In this document: positions 1 through 7,035 of the stretch, piece by piece | Layout of the letters: every line of letters begins with the position of its first letter | Numbering within the stretch: the first letter of the stretch is position 1 | Assembly (NCBI GenBank): GCA_035388585.1 | Contig: DAOOQE010000020.1 | Coordinates: forward strand, 1 to 22,618 | DNA from: CAG-492 sp035388585 | GTDB lineage: Bacteria > Bacillota > Clostridia > TANB77 > CAG-508 | Reading direction: 5' to 3' | DNA: 22,618 nucleotides | Program-made: the position numbers and the translations under genes | Notes under the pieces: generated by a model | Seen by the model: only the letters and a program-made list of their open reading frames with translations | Databases searched by the model: none | Told to the model about the DNA's origin: nothing

Positions 1-60
1 TTTTTATAAAACATTAAAAACGGCAAATGGAAAGAGATGACAACTCATTTCTGAACTGCC
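1..60 (+). repeat. Diverged repeat, probable 3' end of an integrase-like gene
   Basis: This segment matches 11297-11350 over most of its length, including the shared block CATTTCTGAA. In the plus frame from base 2 it reads FYKTLKTANGKR and then TGA at 38-40; the other copy reads FNKTLKLQQ then TAA. The stop lies about 50 bp before a tRNA attachment fragment. That is where tyrosine-integrase genes of tRNA-targeting islands usually end, so it may be the tail of the integrase of an island lying off the left edge. The integrase reading is inference, because no catalytic residue is inside the window. Confidence 0.4.
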
Positions 61-91
61 ACCCCAACTATTGACATTGAACCGATAAATC

Positions 92-144
92 TGGTTGCGG
101 GGGTAAGACTCGAACTTACGACCTTCGGGTTATGAGCCCGACGA
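92..144 (-). other. Attachment-site duplicate: 3' fragment of tRNA-fMet
   Basis: The last 53 nt of the initiator tRNA, including CCA, the T-arm and the anticodon region, are repeated here on the minus strand; identity to the intact gene at 22398-22473 ends just after the anticodon stem. The 5' half is absent, so this is not a functional tRNA. Such a fragment is what site-specific integration into a tRNA 3' end leaves at the far end of an element. Two T-stem bases differ from the intact gene but remain paired. Confidence 0.9.
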
Positions 145-221
145 AGCATTTATTTAGCAATATTTCAAAGTGTTATAAAATGCTTTAAATTCTTGCTGCT
201 CTAAGTATATCTTTGTTTTAA

Positions 222-356
222 AGTATCACAAATTATTTTGTAATATTGGGCATTATTTACCATTTTTCAGATTTCCGCCGTTTTTTCGCCGCTTGAATTT
301 ATGGCAATTTCTTCCATGTTTGATGGATTATGAAAAATATTTCGCCGCTTTTTTTA
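222..356 (+). repeat. Att-flanking region with TTTCCGCC/TTTCGCC arm-like repeats
   Basis: Bases 222-304 resemble 12672-12749, the sequence at the same side of the second tRNA fragment. Both contain a tandem pair of TTTC(C)GCC-type motifs (272-292 here), and a further TTTCGCCGC copy lies at 341-356. Related motifs occur at 12478-12494 and, more weakly, 22343-22356, always near a tRNA copy and in the same orientation. Short direct repeats flanking an att core are typical arm-type binding sites of tyrosine recombinases. That role is inferred. The rest of 145-360 holds no supported gene. Confidence 0.5.
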
Positions 357-372
357 AGAACTTTTGGTTGCC

Positions 373-420
373 ACTTGGTATACATTTTGTCATACCACAA
401 GTTTACCATTGGTATACCAT
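373..420. repeat. GTATAC-containing repeat cluster
   Basis: TTGGTATAC occurs at 375-383 and 409-417. ACTTGGTAT (373-381) is also an imperfect inverted partner of ATACCACAAGT (392-402). The cluster lies just downstream of the minus-strand DpnD-like gene, between it and the attachment fragment. It could be a protein-binding site or a weak terminator for that gene. Confidence 0.4.
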
Positions 421-422
421 AC

Positions 423-590
423 TCATTTTATATTTTTAATATTTACTTCTTTAAAATCTAATTCATCTAAAATTATTTCTTCATTTCTATATTTTTCTTT
501 AACTATTCTTTTTGCATCTTCTTCACTAACCGCTTCCACTTTTATTGCTCTTTGTAATGTTTCTTCTATTTCTATCTTAAATTCTTGCAT
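423..590 (-). CDS. DpnD/PcfM-like small protein
   Basis: This 55-residue acidic protein starts at an ATG preceded by AGAGGTAG and ends in TGA. It begins MQEFKIEIEETLQRAIKVEA and continues with an EEDAKRIVKEKYRNEEIILD segment, then DFKEVNIKNIK. This is the pattern of the DpnD/PcfM family: a beta strand, an E/D-rich helix with Y-R-N-E-E-I-x-L-D, and a final strand. The family name comes from the pneumococcal Dpn cassette and from conjugative-element genes; its function is not established. It is the first gene inside island 1 and stands alone. The plus-strand reading frame over it is a shadow. Confidence 0.75.
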   Translation of the reverse strand: MQEFKIEIEETLQRAIKVEAVSEEDAKRIVKEKYRNEEIILDELDFKEVNIKNIK

Positions 591-625
591 ACTTCTACCT
601 CTATTCTTTTTAATATTTTGATCCT

Positions 626-654
626 ATTATAGATCAACTTTTTATTAATATCTA
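626..654 (-). promoter_or_regulatory. Candidate promoter for the DpnD-like gene
   Basis: On the minus strand a perfect TATAAT (626-631) lies about 35 bp upstream of the ATG. The -35 position 17 bp away holds only a weak TAGATA. Confidence 0.35.
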
Positions 655-671
655 TTTAATTCATAATTTAC

Positions 672-700
672 TTGACTTTTATCATTATTTAAGTGATTAA
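672..700 (+). promoter_or_regulatory. Candidate promoter of the two-gene cassette, copy 1
   Basis: TTGACT (672-677) is followed after 17 bp by GATTAA (695-700), within a TTTAAGTGATTAAT block conserved in the second copy. The -35 is good and the -10 weak. Confidence 0.4.
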
Positions 701-729
701 TAACAACAATTTTTAAGGGGGTGAATTAT

Positions 730-1020
730 ATGAGCTTTAGAGAAGTTCGAGATGATATTTTTAGAGATTGGCTTGATTATCGTGAAGGAACTGAACTTGC
801 TTTTACTAATTCTGAAGATAAAAAACATGTGATACTTTTTGATGAAATTTGTGAAAATATTTTAAATAATGTTTCTGGAAGTAATTATGAATATATTCAA
901 AAACAATTAAATAAACTTGATGATAATTTTATGGATTATGTTGGTTATTGGAATGAAAAGTATTATAGAAATGGTTTCTGTGACGGCTTAGAATTGATAA
1001 TAGGCTGTTTAAATAAATAA
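730..1020 (+). CDS. Conserved 96-aa hypothetical protein, cassette copy 1
   Basis: The ATG at 730 is chosen because AAGGGGG sits 8 nt upstream; the upstream in-frame GTG lies inside that ribosome binding site. The product begins MSFREVRDDIFRDWLDYR and ends NGFCDGLELIIGCLNK. It is acidic and predicted mostly helical, with no signal peptide or membrane segment. Its twin at 14123-14413 differs by a single residue (Asp versus Tyr after the DDIFR segment). The zinc-ribbon frame follows after only 15 nt. I do not recognise a characterised family. Presence in both tandem islands suggests an island-maintenance or regulatory role, but nothing in the sequence proves it. Confidence 0.75.
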   Translation: MSFREVRDDIFRDWLDYREGTELAFTNSEDKKHVILFDEICENILNNVSGSNYEYIQKQLNKLDDNFMDYVGYWNEKYYRNGFCDGLELIIGCLNK

Positions 1021-1035
1021 GGTGGTGAATTATAT

Positions 1036-1203
1036 ATATATGTTGTTAAAACTGCTTATAATGGCGAACAAATCTATCAAGTTTGTCCTAGCTGTGGCAA
1101 AAAGTTTAATTACTATCCAGCTATTTCTAGAAAAGATAATAAAACTGAAATCTGTCCAGAATGTGGTATGATGGAAGCTTTAGATAATTTCATAAGAGTA
1201 TAA
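1036..1203 (+). pseudogene. Zinc-ribbon small protein, cassette copy 1, ATG start lost
   Basis: The frame encodes a 55-residue zinc ribbon with CPSCGKKF and CPECGMM knuckles and ends at TAA 1201-1203. It matches the intact copy at 14429-14596 codon for codon. The position of that copy's ATG is ATA here (1036-1038), and no ATG, GTG or TTG lies in frame between the upstream stop and the first Cys knuckle other than weak options. The GGTGGT binding-site region upstream is preserved. Either ATA is used poorly, through coupling to the gene 15 nt upstream, or the gene is silent. The body is otherwise undamaged, so the loss is recent. Confidence 0.65.
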
Positions 1204-1207
1204 AAGT

Positions 1208-1227
1208 GACCAGGATTTCTCCTGGTC
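1208..1227 (+). terminator. Rho-independent terminator after cassette copy 1
   Basis: The hairpin is GACCAGGA-TTTC-TCCTGGTC followed by a T-rich stretch. On the minus strand the same hairpin is followed by ACTTTTA, so it may also stop rloB transcription. Bases 1228-1310 show nothing else. Confidence 0.85.
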
Positions 1228-1310
1228 TTGTTCCTTATTTTTCAAGTTCTAGAAATTTATTTTCAATACTTCCTGTTTTAAGTTAGTTTTGTAAATATTT
1301 TTTCAATAGT

Positions 1311-1946
1311 TTATTTGTTTTCATTTCTACTTATTAATTCTTCTACAACTTTATACACTGCTGTGTAGGGATTACATTCTTCACTATCTAATGCTTGTCC
1401 TCTATCTAATTGATATTTTTCAAGCTTTTTGCTATTTGCTATTGCTTGTCCTGTAAAATCTTTAATAGTTAAATATGTATTATTATTTTTAGCATATCCT
1501 TCTACATGTTTTTTAAACTCATTTTGTAAATCATTATTAGATACAAATGATTTTGTTGTATATCCATAATGTAATAAAAACCATAATTCAAATATTGGAG
1601 TTGAAGTTATAATTTCAACCCCATTTTCCTTGGCTAACTTTTTTGCCTCTTCAATTTGTTTTTGTTTATTTTGATTTACATCTGTGTCAAAAACTGCATA
1701 AACTTTATCGTTTTCATCAATTTCTTCTATATCTAAATTTATATAATTTATTATATCTTGAACTATTCCTTTTGGATCTGTACTATTTCCTTTAGCAAAT
1801 TTTATGATACATTTTTTACTATGAAAATTTTTAAAATATAATTTTTCTGTTTTATTTAATCCTTCACATCCAATTATAACAAATGAATTTTTTTGTCTAT
1901 CTTTTTTATTTCTCTTTCTTTGTTCAAATTTTCTCATTCCTGCCAT
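1311..1946 (-). CDS. rloB: RloB-family nuclease-like protein
   Basis: This 211-aa protein begins with a basic segment (MRKFEQRKRNKK) and then FVIIGCEGLNKTEKLYF, with Glu28 and Glu34. DTD at 87-89 follows a hydrophobic strand (VYAVFDTD), and IFELWFLLHY lies at 119-127. These are hallmarks of the RloB family, whose Glu and DxD pattern resembles Toprim nucleases. The gene starts inside the end of rloA (13-bp overlap), so the two are translated together. RloA/RloB pairs occur in restriction and phage-defence loci. The likely model is an ATPase sensor controlling a nuclease, as in other AAA plus Toprim pairs such as PARIS and OLD-type systems, but the activity is inferred. Confidence 0.85.
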   Translation of the reverse strand: MAGMRKFEQRKRNKKDRQKNSFVIIGCEGLNKTEKLYFKNFHSKKCIIKFAKGNSTDPKGIVQDIINYINLDIEEIDENDKVYAVFDTDVNQNKQKQIEEAKKLAKENGVEIITSTPIFELWFLLHYGYTTKSFVSNNDLQNEFKKHVEGYAKNNNTYLTIKDFTGQAIANSKKLEKYQLDRGQALDSEECNPYTAVYKVVEELISRNENK

Positions 1947-3220
1947 AGATTATTACCTGTTGCTACAAAAGGAATTGCACCATATCTACCATTTAAATAT
2001 CCTTTCTGAATATTCTCTGTTTTTCTTACAGAGAAATCATCTAACGGATATAATTCAGTAGCACCTTTCTTTGGATCTTTTTCTGCAAACCATATCTGAT
2101 CTCTTCTAAATAAATCTAATGATAATAAGTTTGTATCATGTGTATTAAATATAAGCTGTGCATTTGCTTTGTTTATTTCTGCATTATGGAAAAATTTTAT
2201 AATCATTTCTACTAAATTAGGATGTAAACTTCTTTCTATTTCATCTATTACTAATAGTTTTCCTTTTTCAAAAACATCCTTTAATATTGGTGCCATTGCA
2301 AATATTATTTTTGTTCCTGATGATTCATTACCTAAATCTAAGTTATATACTTTTGTATTACCTTCTTCATCTGTAACTTCATGAGACATTGTTATACTTT
2401 TAATTACTGTTGTTTTAGGTACAATTACATTAGATGGAACATTCATATTTTTTAATTGCATTATCATTCTAGCATCCATTTCTGCTTCTTCTATTTCTAT
2501 ATTATAATCTTTAATGATAATGTCAGCTTCTTCTAACAACTTTAATGTAAATTTCTTTAAACTTTCGTTTTCATCATCTTTATTATATGCTTCTATCGAA
2601 TATGGATTAAATTCATTTCCACCAATATAAGTATCAATCATATTTGCAAACCATAAATATGGAGCCCTTGTTTTATCATAATTCCATGTTGTTGCTGTTG
2701 ATAAAAATAATTTATTTTCTAAGTTTTGACTTTTTATTGCATTTAATTTAGCCTCATCTACCTGCAAGAATTTATAATCATTGCAATTTGTTCTTTCAAA
2801 TATTCTTGTTGGTTTTGCAGATAAATACTGATATAAATACTCTTCATAAACTTTCTCTTTATCTGCTTTAAATCCATATACATATTTATTTGAATTTGTA
2901 TAAAAAATAAATTCAAACTCACATGGTTCTTTTTTAGTATTTTCATCAAAAGCAAATGGTTCCATTTGAAGTAGTTTTTCTTCTGGCTGTCTATTATTAG
3001 ATAATCTTATCATCATTATTGCTGCAGAAAACGCTTTTATTAAATTCGTTTTTCCTGAAGCATTTGCACCATATAATGCCGTTGTTTTTAATACTCTTTC
3101 ATTTAATTCATCTATATTTATTATATTATCAAGATTTTCATCACCTATTCCAGCTTCCATACTAAAATCTTGTTTTTCTTTAAATGACTTGAATTTTTTA
3201 ACACTAAATTGAACTAACAT
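1934..3220 (-). CDS. rloA: RloA-family ABC/AAA-type ATPase
   Basis: This 428-aa SMC/ABC-like ATPase of the AAA_15/AAA_21 type has an N-terminal VQFSVKKFKSFKE strand and Walker A GANASGKT at 51-58. The signature-like LGNESSGTK is at 296-304, Walker B LLVIDEIE at 322-329 and the switch NTHD at 359-362. I place the start at ATG 3220, with AGAGG 8 nt upstream; the in-frame GTG at 3229 is inside that binding site. A promoter lies just upstream. It is the probable phage-sensing and regulatory partner of the overlapping RloB nuclease. All ATPase motifs are intact, so the system looks functional. The trigger is unknown. Confidence 0.87.
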   Translation of the reverse strand: MLVQFSVKKFKSFKEKQDFSMEAGIGDENLDNIINIDELNERVLKTTALYGANASGKTNLIKAFSAAIMMIRLSNNRQPEEKLLQMEPFAFDENTKKEPCEFEFIFYTNSNKYVYGFKADKEKVYEEYLYQYLSAKPTRIFERTNCNDYKFLQVDEAKLNAIKSQNLENKLFLSTATTWNYDKTRAPYLWFANMIDTYIGGNEFNPYSIEAYNKDDENESLKKFTLKLLEEADIIIKDYNIEIEEAEMDARMIMQLKNMNVPSNVIVPKTTVIKSITMSHEVTDEEGNTKVYNLDLGNESSGTKIIFAMAPILKDVFEKGKLLVIDEIERSLHPNLVEMIIKFFHNAEINKANAQLIFNTHDTNLLSLDLFRRDQIWFAEKDPKKGATELYPLDDFSVRKTENIQKGYLNGRYGAIPFVATGNNLWQE

Positions 3221-3240
3221 TTCTATCACCTCTTTATATT

Positions 3241-3268
3241 ATTATACGCTTTTATTCAAAAATTGCAA
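3241..3268 (-). promoter_or_regulatory. Promoter of rloAB
   Basis: On the minus strand TTGCAA (3263-3268) is followed after 16 bp by a perfect TATAAT (3241-3246), about 20 bp before the rloA ATG. The leader is therefore very short. Confidence 0.65.
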
Positions 3269-3329
3269 GTAATTTTAATATTATTTTATTTTTTTTTGCA
3301 TTTTTTATGCAAATTTATTAGAAATATTA

Positions 3330-3358
3330 TTGATTTTTAATATTATTCTTGTTATAAT
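3330..3358 (+). promoter_or_regulatory. Promoter of the 48-aa protein, divergent from rloAB
   Basis: TTGATT (3330-3335), a 17-bp spacer and a perfect TATAAT (3353-3358) give a strong promoter. The transcript would carry a leader of about 65 nt containing the small hairpin AGGAT-TTTT-ATCCT (3399-3412) just before the ribosome binding site. Confidence 0.7.
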
Positions 3359-3430
3359 TATCTTATCATCATATTTCTAGAATGAAATCAAATGAGGAAG
3401 GATTTTTATCCTAGAAAGGTGGTGATATAT

Positions 3431-3577
3431 ATGGCAAGATGTAAAACAACATCTGCAAGGGTTGCTTCAAAAGCTTCAAAGGCTTTAAGAAGTAGTAGCA
3501 CTTCAAAGACTACAAAGTCTATTGCTGGTTCTGCTCTTTCACAGAGACAACCTAATCATACACATAAGAGAAAATAA
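3431..3577 (+). CDS. Small basic Ser/Lys/Ala-rich protein (48 aa)
   Basis: The ATG at 3431 is preferred because AAAGGTGG lies just upstream, although an in-frame ATG exists at 3392. The product begins MARCKTTSARVASKASKALR, has a central run of STSKTTKSIAGSALSQ and ends in a His/Lys tail. It is strongly basic, low in complexity and has no membrane segment. The pattern ASKALR...SKTxKSxAGSALSQ resembles a widespread family of tiny uncharacterised proteins that I recall from many bacteria and mobile regions; the function is unknown. It has its own strong promoter and terminator, which argues that it is a real, independently expressed unit between two defence operons facing the other way. Confidence 0.75.
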   Translation: MARCKTTSARVASKASKALRSSSTSKTTKSIAGSALSQRQPNHTHKRK

Positions 3578-3587
3578 TTAAGTGAAA

Positions 3588-3615
3588 AGAGCAGACTCTA
3601 TAAAAAGTCTGCTCT
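3588..3615 (+). terminator. Terminator of the 48-aa gene
   Basis: A perfect 10-bp stem AGAGCAGACT/AGTCTGCTCT with an 8-nt loop is followed by ATATTTTT. The stem also lies downstream of the convergent DUF262 gene and may serve both. Confidence 0.9.
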
Positions 3616-3620
3616 ATATT

Positions 3621-3644
3621 TTTACCACTGTCACATGGGTATAT
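3621..3644 (-). pseudogene. Degenerate SEC-C zinc-motif remnant after the DUF262 gene
   Basis: Immediately beyond the TAA of the DUF262 gene the same minus-strand frame reads DIYPCDSGKN, a decayed form of the SEC-C motif (ICPCGSGK) with Cys to Tyr and Gly to Asp changes. The DNA matches 13488-13511 at 22 of 24 bases. It may be the lost C-terminal zinc tail of the DUF262 protein or an imported scrap. Confidence 0.45.
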
Positions 3645-3647
3645 GTC

Positions 3648-5732
3648 TTATTCATCTATCACCTTTTTTAATTCAAATTCATAGTATTTCTTTAACATTT
3701 CTATAAATTCATCTGTATTATCTTTTTTGCAAATACTTCTTATATATAATTCCATGTTATTTACTAAAATTTTTGTATATGAATAATTTTTTTGTATCCA
3801 TTCATGATTTTCTAATACAATTAATTCATGTGAGTACATTTTAAAATTTCTTATTTCTTCTGGTATTTCATTGTACTCATTAATATTATTATAAATTATA
3901 TAATCTTGTACTAATGCTCTAACTAATTTAGCATTATCATAATATACTTCTTTATATAACCATTTTGATTTTCCATTTTTTCCATTTACGTCTTCTGGTG
4001 ATTTTACATTAATATCGCTTTCAGAAATACTCAACATTTTTTCTATTTCTTTTATCAGCATTTCTTTTCTTGCTTTTATTTGATCTATATTCCAAGTAGT
4101 ATTACCTCTATCATAGTCATCGATTATCTTTCTTGTAAATTCAAATGAAGTAATTCCTGTTTTATTATTTCCATCTTCATCCAAGCCTTTATAAATTCTG
4201 ATTTTTTCATCAAAACCACAATTCAAAGCTTCTTCATTTTTTATATCTTGCAATAAAGCCATATTACCTAATCCATTAAGTTCTTGCATTGCATCTTCAT
4301 CATTAATATAATTCCATTCATCTTTTTGCCCAAATGCTCTTGGTAAAATATGATCCATATGTAATTTACCATCTAACGAATAAAATGCTGTATTTGTTTT
4401 TTCTCTATTTTCATATTCTAATGATAACATTAATGGTTTTAAAAATTTTTCATTATATACATCATTTTTTAATGCATCATATGTTTTAGCAATCATCCTT
4501 CTAGAAATAATTAATCTATTTAAGTCTTCTTTTATATCTTCTATACTATTTCCATTTACAATTGATTCTATTAATTTAAATGATGTTTGTTTTATTTGAT
4601 TTAATGTACACCCTGAAATCAAGCAAATATAAAAAAATCTTCTAATTATTTTAAATAATTCTTCTTTTTTTAAATAGTTTACTGCATATGCACTTGTTAG
4701 TGCTGTCATTACATATGCTCTCCATGGTATATATCTTAAGCTTAATATTTCTGCTTCATTTGATTCATATACCTTTTTTAATGAATTTGAAAAACTATGT
4801 AATTCATCTACTAATTCATATATATCTGATTTTGTTATTATTTCTCTTAATTCATCAACAACCTGTTTCTTTGGGTTTGCTTTTAATTTATAGTATTCAT
4901 AAAAAACTATAAAATCATCAATTTTAAATCCATATTGTTTAGACATATCTTCTATGTATTTCCAATTATTATTAAATATTTGTTTCCCTGTTTCATCATC
5001 TTGATCGTACTTTCCAATAATATATGACTTAACTATATCTGACGGTGATAAATCTAATCCTCTATCATTAAGAACTTGGAAAAGCTTAATTGCAAATGAC
5101 TGATTTGTACACTCAATTTTTATAATATTTGTAGAATAAAATATGTAATTAATAAAATTATCTAAATCTTCTGCATTCAATTCTGACAATTTGTTATAAA
5201 AAAATACAGCAGAATTAATATATTTATATTGTGGATCGTCATATTTTAATTCTTTTTTTGTTGGTTCACTCATATCAGAAAATGTATCACAATTAATTAC
5301 AATATCATTAAATAATGAATCATATTTAGGATCTGTTTGTAATTGCAAACGATTTCTTCTTCCTTGAAACATTATACAATTTTGTATTTTTTCTTTGTCA
5401 GCCACAAATATAGCATCATTATCTTTGTTGATTTCTGGAAAATCTTTTAATAATACATTCATAAGTATTATTAGTGTTGTTATTCTCTGTTGTCCATCTA
5501 TTAATTCATAATATCCTTTTCCATCATTTACTACTACAATCGATCCTAAAAAGTAACAGTCATTTCCTTCACTTTTATTTTGATATGCTTCATATAAATC
5601 TTCCCATAATGCATCTAATTGGTCATTTGTCCAACTATATTGTCTTTGATAATTAGGTATTTTATATATTCCATCACAAGAAAAGATTTCACTTATTGTT
5701 TGATTTATTGGTTTAAATGTTTCTATAGCCAT
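3648..5732 (-). CDS. DUF262-DUF1524 protein (GmrSD-type restriction enzyme)
   Basis: This 694-aa protein carries an N-terminal DUF262 domain with IPNYQRQYSW at 25-34 and DGQQR at 79-83, then NDRGLDLSPSDI at about 222-233. The C-terminal DUF1524 His-Me finger nuclease has HMDHILP at 458-464 and a downstream LGNMALL..N block. In characterised GmrSD and related enzymes the DUF262 part is an NTP-driven regulator and DUF1524 the nuclease that cuts modified foreign DNA. The roughly 180 residues after DUF1524 are unassigned. The start is ATG 5732 with AGAGG 8 nt upstream; the GTG nine bases earlier is within that site. All key motifs are intact. The substrate is unknown; host N6-methyladenine made by the local methyltransferases is presumably tolerated. 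Confidence 0.88.
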   Translation of the reverse strand: MAIETFKPINQTISEIFSCDGIYKIPNYQRQYSWTNDQLDALWEDLYEAYQNKSEGNDCYFLGSIVVVNDGKGYYELIDGQQRITTLIILMNVLLKDFPEINKDNDAIFVADKEKIQNCIMFQGRRNRLQLQTDPKYDSLFNDIVINCDTFSDMSEPTKKELKYDDPQYKYINSAVFFYNKLSELNAEDLDNFINYIFYSTNIIKIECTNQSFAIKLFQVLNDRGLDLSPSDIVKSYIIGKYDQDDETGKQIFNNNWKYIEDMSKQYGFKIDDFIVFYEYYKLKANPKKQVVDELREIITKSDIYELVDELHSFSNSLKKVYESNEAEILSLRYIPWRAYVMTALTSAYAVNYLKKEELFKIIRRFFYICLISGCTLNQIKQTSFKLIESIVNGNSIEDIKEDLNRLIISRRMIAKTYDALKNDVYNEKFLKPLMLSLEYENREKTNTAFYSLDGKLHMDHILPRAFGQKDEWNYINDEDAMQELNGLGNMALLQDIKNEEALNCGFDEKIRIYKGLDEDGNNKTGITSFEFTRKIIDDYDRGNTTWNIDQIKARKEMLIKEIEKMLSISESDINVKSPEDVNGKNGKSKWLYKEVYYDNAKLVRALVQDYIIYNNINEYNEIPEEIRNFKMYSHELIVLENHEWIQKNYSYTKILVNNMELYIRSICKKDNTDEFIEMLKKYYEFELKKVIDE

Positions 5733-5813
5733 TTTTTTCACCTCTATTATTTTTAATCTGTTATTTCTCTAATAAATTGATCTAACTTAATGCTTTCTAT
5801 TCAAAAAAATTCA

Positions 5814-5835
5814 CTAACATTTGATATCTTGTTAG
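5814..5835 (-). terminator. Candidate terminator of the restriction-modification operon
   Basis: CTAACA/TGTTAG arms enclose 10 nt and are followed on the minus strand by TGAATTTTTTT. A second short hairpin (AAATGG/CCATTT, 5893-5908) lies closer to the operon end. The stems are short, so either could be the real stop. Nothing else is seen in 5733-5951. Confidence 0.4.
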
Positions 5836-5951
5836 GATCGCTTCCCTCATTAGTAACAATCCCTCATTTTACTTTTATTGCAATTGCTATAAAAATGGAT
5901 CACCATTTGAACTTGATTTTTTTCCTTTAACTTAAAAATACTGTTGTATAG

Positions 5952-6458
5952 CTATTTTACACAAGATAGATATTCTTTATATTTTTTTAACATCCTTATT
6001 TTTATAAAATCTTCCATATATTTATAATTTATACTTCCGATATTTGTAACAGGTAATAAAATTTTCTCTCTTTTTATGCTTTCCTGATTTCCCATTTTTC
6101 CATAACAATATTTTGAACATGTCCTTCTTATTATTTGAGAAAAAAAGATACCTGAATATCTATTAATTTGTTCATTATATAACAATAATATTGATGATCC
6201 AGCTCCACCTCTGCCCAAAAAATTAATGTTTTGATAAAAAGAACTTCCATCTACAGGACTTACAGTTATACAATTTCCTTTGTCTAATTCTTTATCTTTT
6301 TCTAATGGTTCACAAAATCTTATTACACCATTATTGACATTTCCAGAAGCAATAAATGGTATTTTTCCATCTTGATACTGTTTTTCTGAACGTGCAATTG
6401 ATCTTCTAACATTGAATATATTACCCACAAAGAATTCTTTCCATTCAACGTCATTCAA
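5952..6458 (-). pseudogene. BcgI-like specificity subunit, second half (out of frame)
   Basis: This is the distal target-recognition half of a specificity subunit. It opens with the conserved block EWKEFFVGNIFN, parallel to KWKEFKIGEIFE of the first half, and ends with a helical spacer INYKYMEDFIKIRMLKKYKE parallel to the end of the first half. On its own it has only a TTG start and no good ribosome binding site, so it is probably not translated separately. It lies one frame away from the upstream half, separated by the G8 tract. Losing one G joins them through LGGVTHYKQISELNDVEW into a single 360-aa protein. It is best described as the currently OFF part of a phase-variable gene rather than dead sequence. 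Confidence 0.85.
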
Positions 6459-6471
6459 TTCTGAAATTTGC

Positions 6472-7035
6472 TTATAATGCGTTACCCCCCCCTAGTTTTT
6501 CAAGGGTTTCAGTGCAATATTTAATATATTCTTTTCTTTTTCTTAATTCTATTTCTTTAATATATTCTTCCATAAATCTATAATCTGGTTTTTCATTTTC
6601 ATCTATAGGCAGTAAAATACTTTTTCTTGGTAAATCAGTACTTGATAATTGATTTCCATATGAGCTGTCTCTTGTATTGTTATTAATTGCTGTAATTAAA
6701 AACAATGCCAAATTTTCACTTAATTCTCTATCAATTAGTTTTAATGCATGTACCTTCATATCCAATGTTGCCTTTCCTTTTTGATAGAATGAATTCCCTA
6801 AAAAGTTAACACTTATAAAATTTGAGAATTCTCTTTTATTTTTATCATTGGTATCCCTGTAGCCATCTACTCCATTATTTTGTGATGTGACTGTTATTCT
6901 TGGCGTTTTTCCTTCATTTAAATTTGCTTTGTTGATATACGCACCTGTAGGAACCTGAGTGCCATCGTTATCCTTAGTTTCAAAAATTTCGCCTATTTTA
7001 AATTCTTTCCACTTCTTTTCGCTAAGACTATTCAT
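6472..7035 (-). CDS. BcgI-like specificity subunit, first half (truncated by G8 frame)
   Basis: The frame starts at ATG 7035, overlapping the TAG of the upstream subunit by a few bases (translational coupling), and encodes MNSLSEKKWKEF... It contains one target-recognition domain and a closing helical spacer (DYRFMEEYIKEIELRKRKE). After CTETLEKL it runs into eight Gs and stops 7 codons from the start of the tract (LGGGNAL). The product is 187 aa, about half of a normal subunit; BcgI's B subunit is 341 aa. Truncated half-subunits of related systems can dimerise and give a different, symmetrical target, so this form may still be active. The G8 tract is the switch point. Confidence 0.87.
   Translation of the reverse strand: MNSLSEKKWKEFKIGEIFETKDNDGTQVPTGAYINKANLNEGKTPRITVTSQNNGVDGYRDTNDKNKREFSNFISVNFLGNSFYQKGKATLDMKVHALKLIDRELSENLALFLITAINNNTRDSSYGNQLSSTDLPRKSILLPIDENEKPDYRFMEEYIKEIELRKRKEYIKYCTETLEKLGGGNAL
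6485..6492 (-). repeat. Poly-G (8) slippage tract inside the specificity gene
   Basis: Eight consecutive C on the plus strand read as G8 on the coding strand, in a genome where runs of G or C are otherwise rare. G8 gives stop after LGGGNAL. G7 gives read-through into the second recognition domain. G9 gives an immediate TAA. Homopolymeric G tracts are classic slipped-strand phase-variation sites; the split of a recognisable gene exactly here makes that the natural reading. Confidence 0.85.

Larger units (their letters stand above)
644..1227 (+). repeat. Long direct repeat, copy 1 (two-gene cassette)
   Basis: About 584 bp are nearly identical to 14036-14621. The distance between copies is constant at 13393 bp through both genes, so there are no indels in the coding part. 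The repeat includes a promoter-like region, two small genes and a terminator hairpin. Recombination between the copies would delete about 13.4 kb, including the island 1/island 2 junction. Confidence 0.9.

Noticed and set aside
364..621. Plus-strand reading frame of 85 codons rich in Ser, Leu and Phe
   Set aside because: It is the antisense shadow of the DpnD/PcfM-like gene on the minus strand, which has a ribosome binding site and family match.
5952..7035. G8 tract as a simple sequencing error
   Set aside because: Possible, since homopolymers are error-prone, but a long G run in such an AT-rich genome placed at the domain boundary of a specificity gene is itself the signature of a contingency locus. 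Kept as a finding with reads named as the test.
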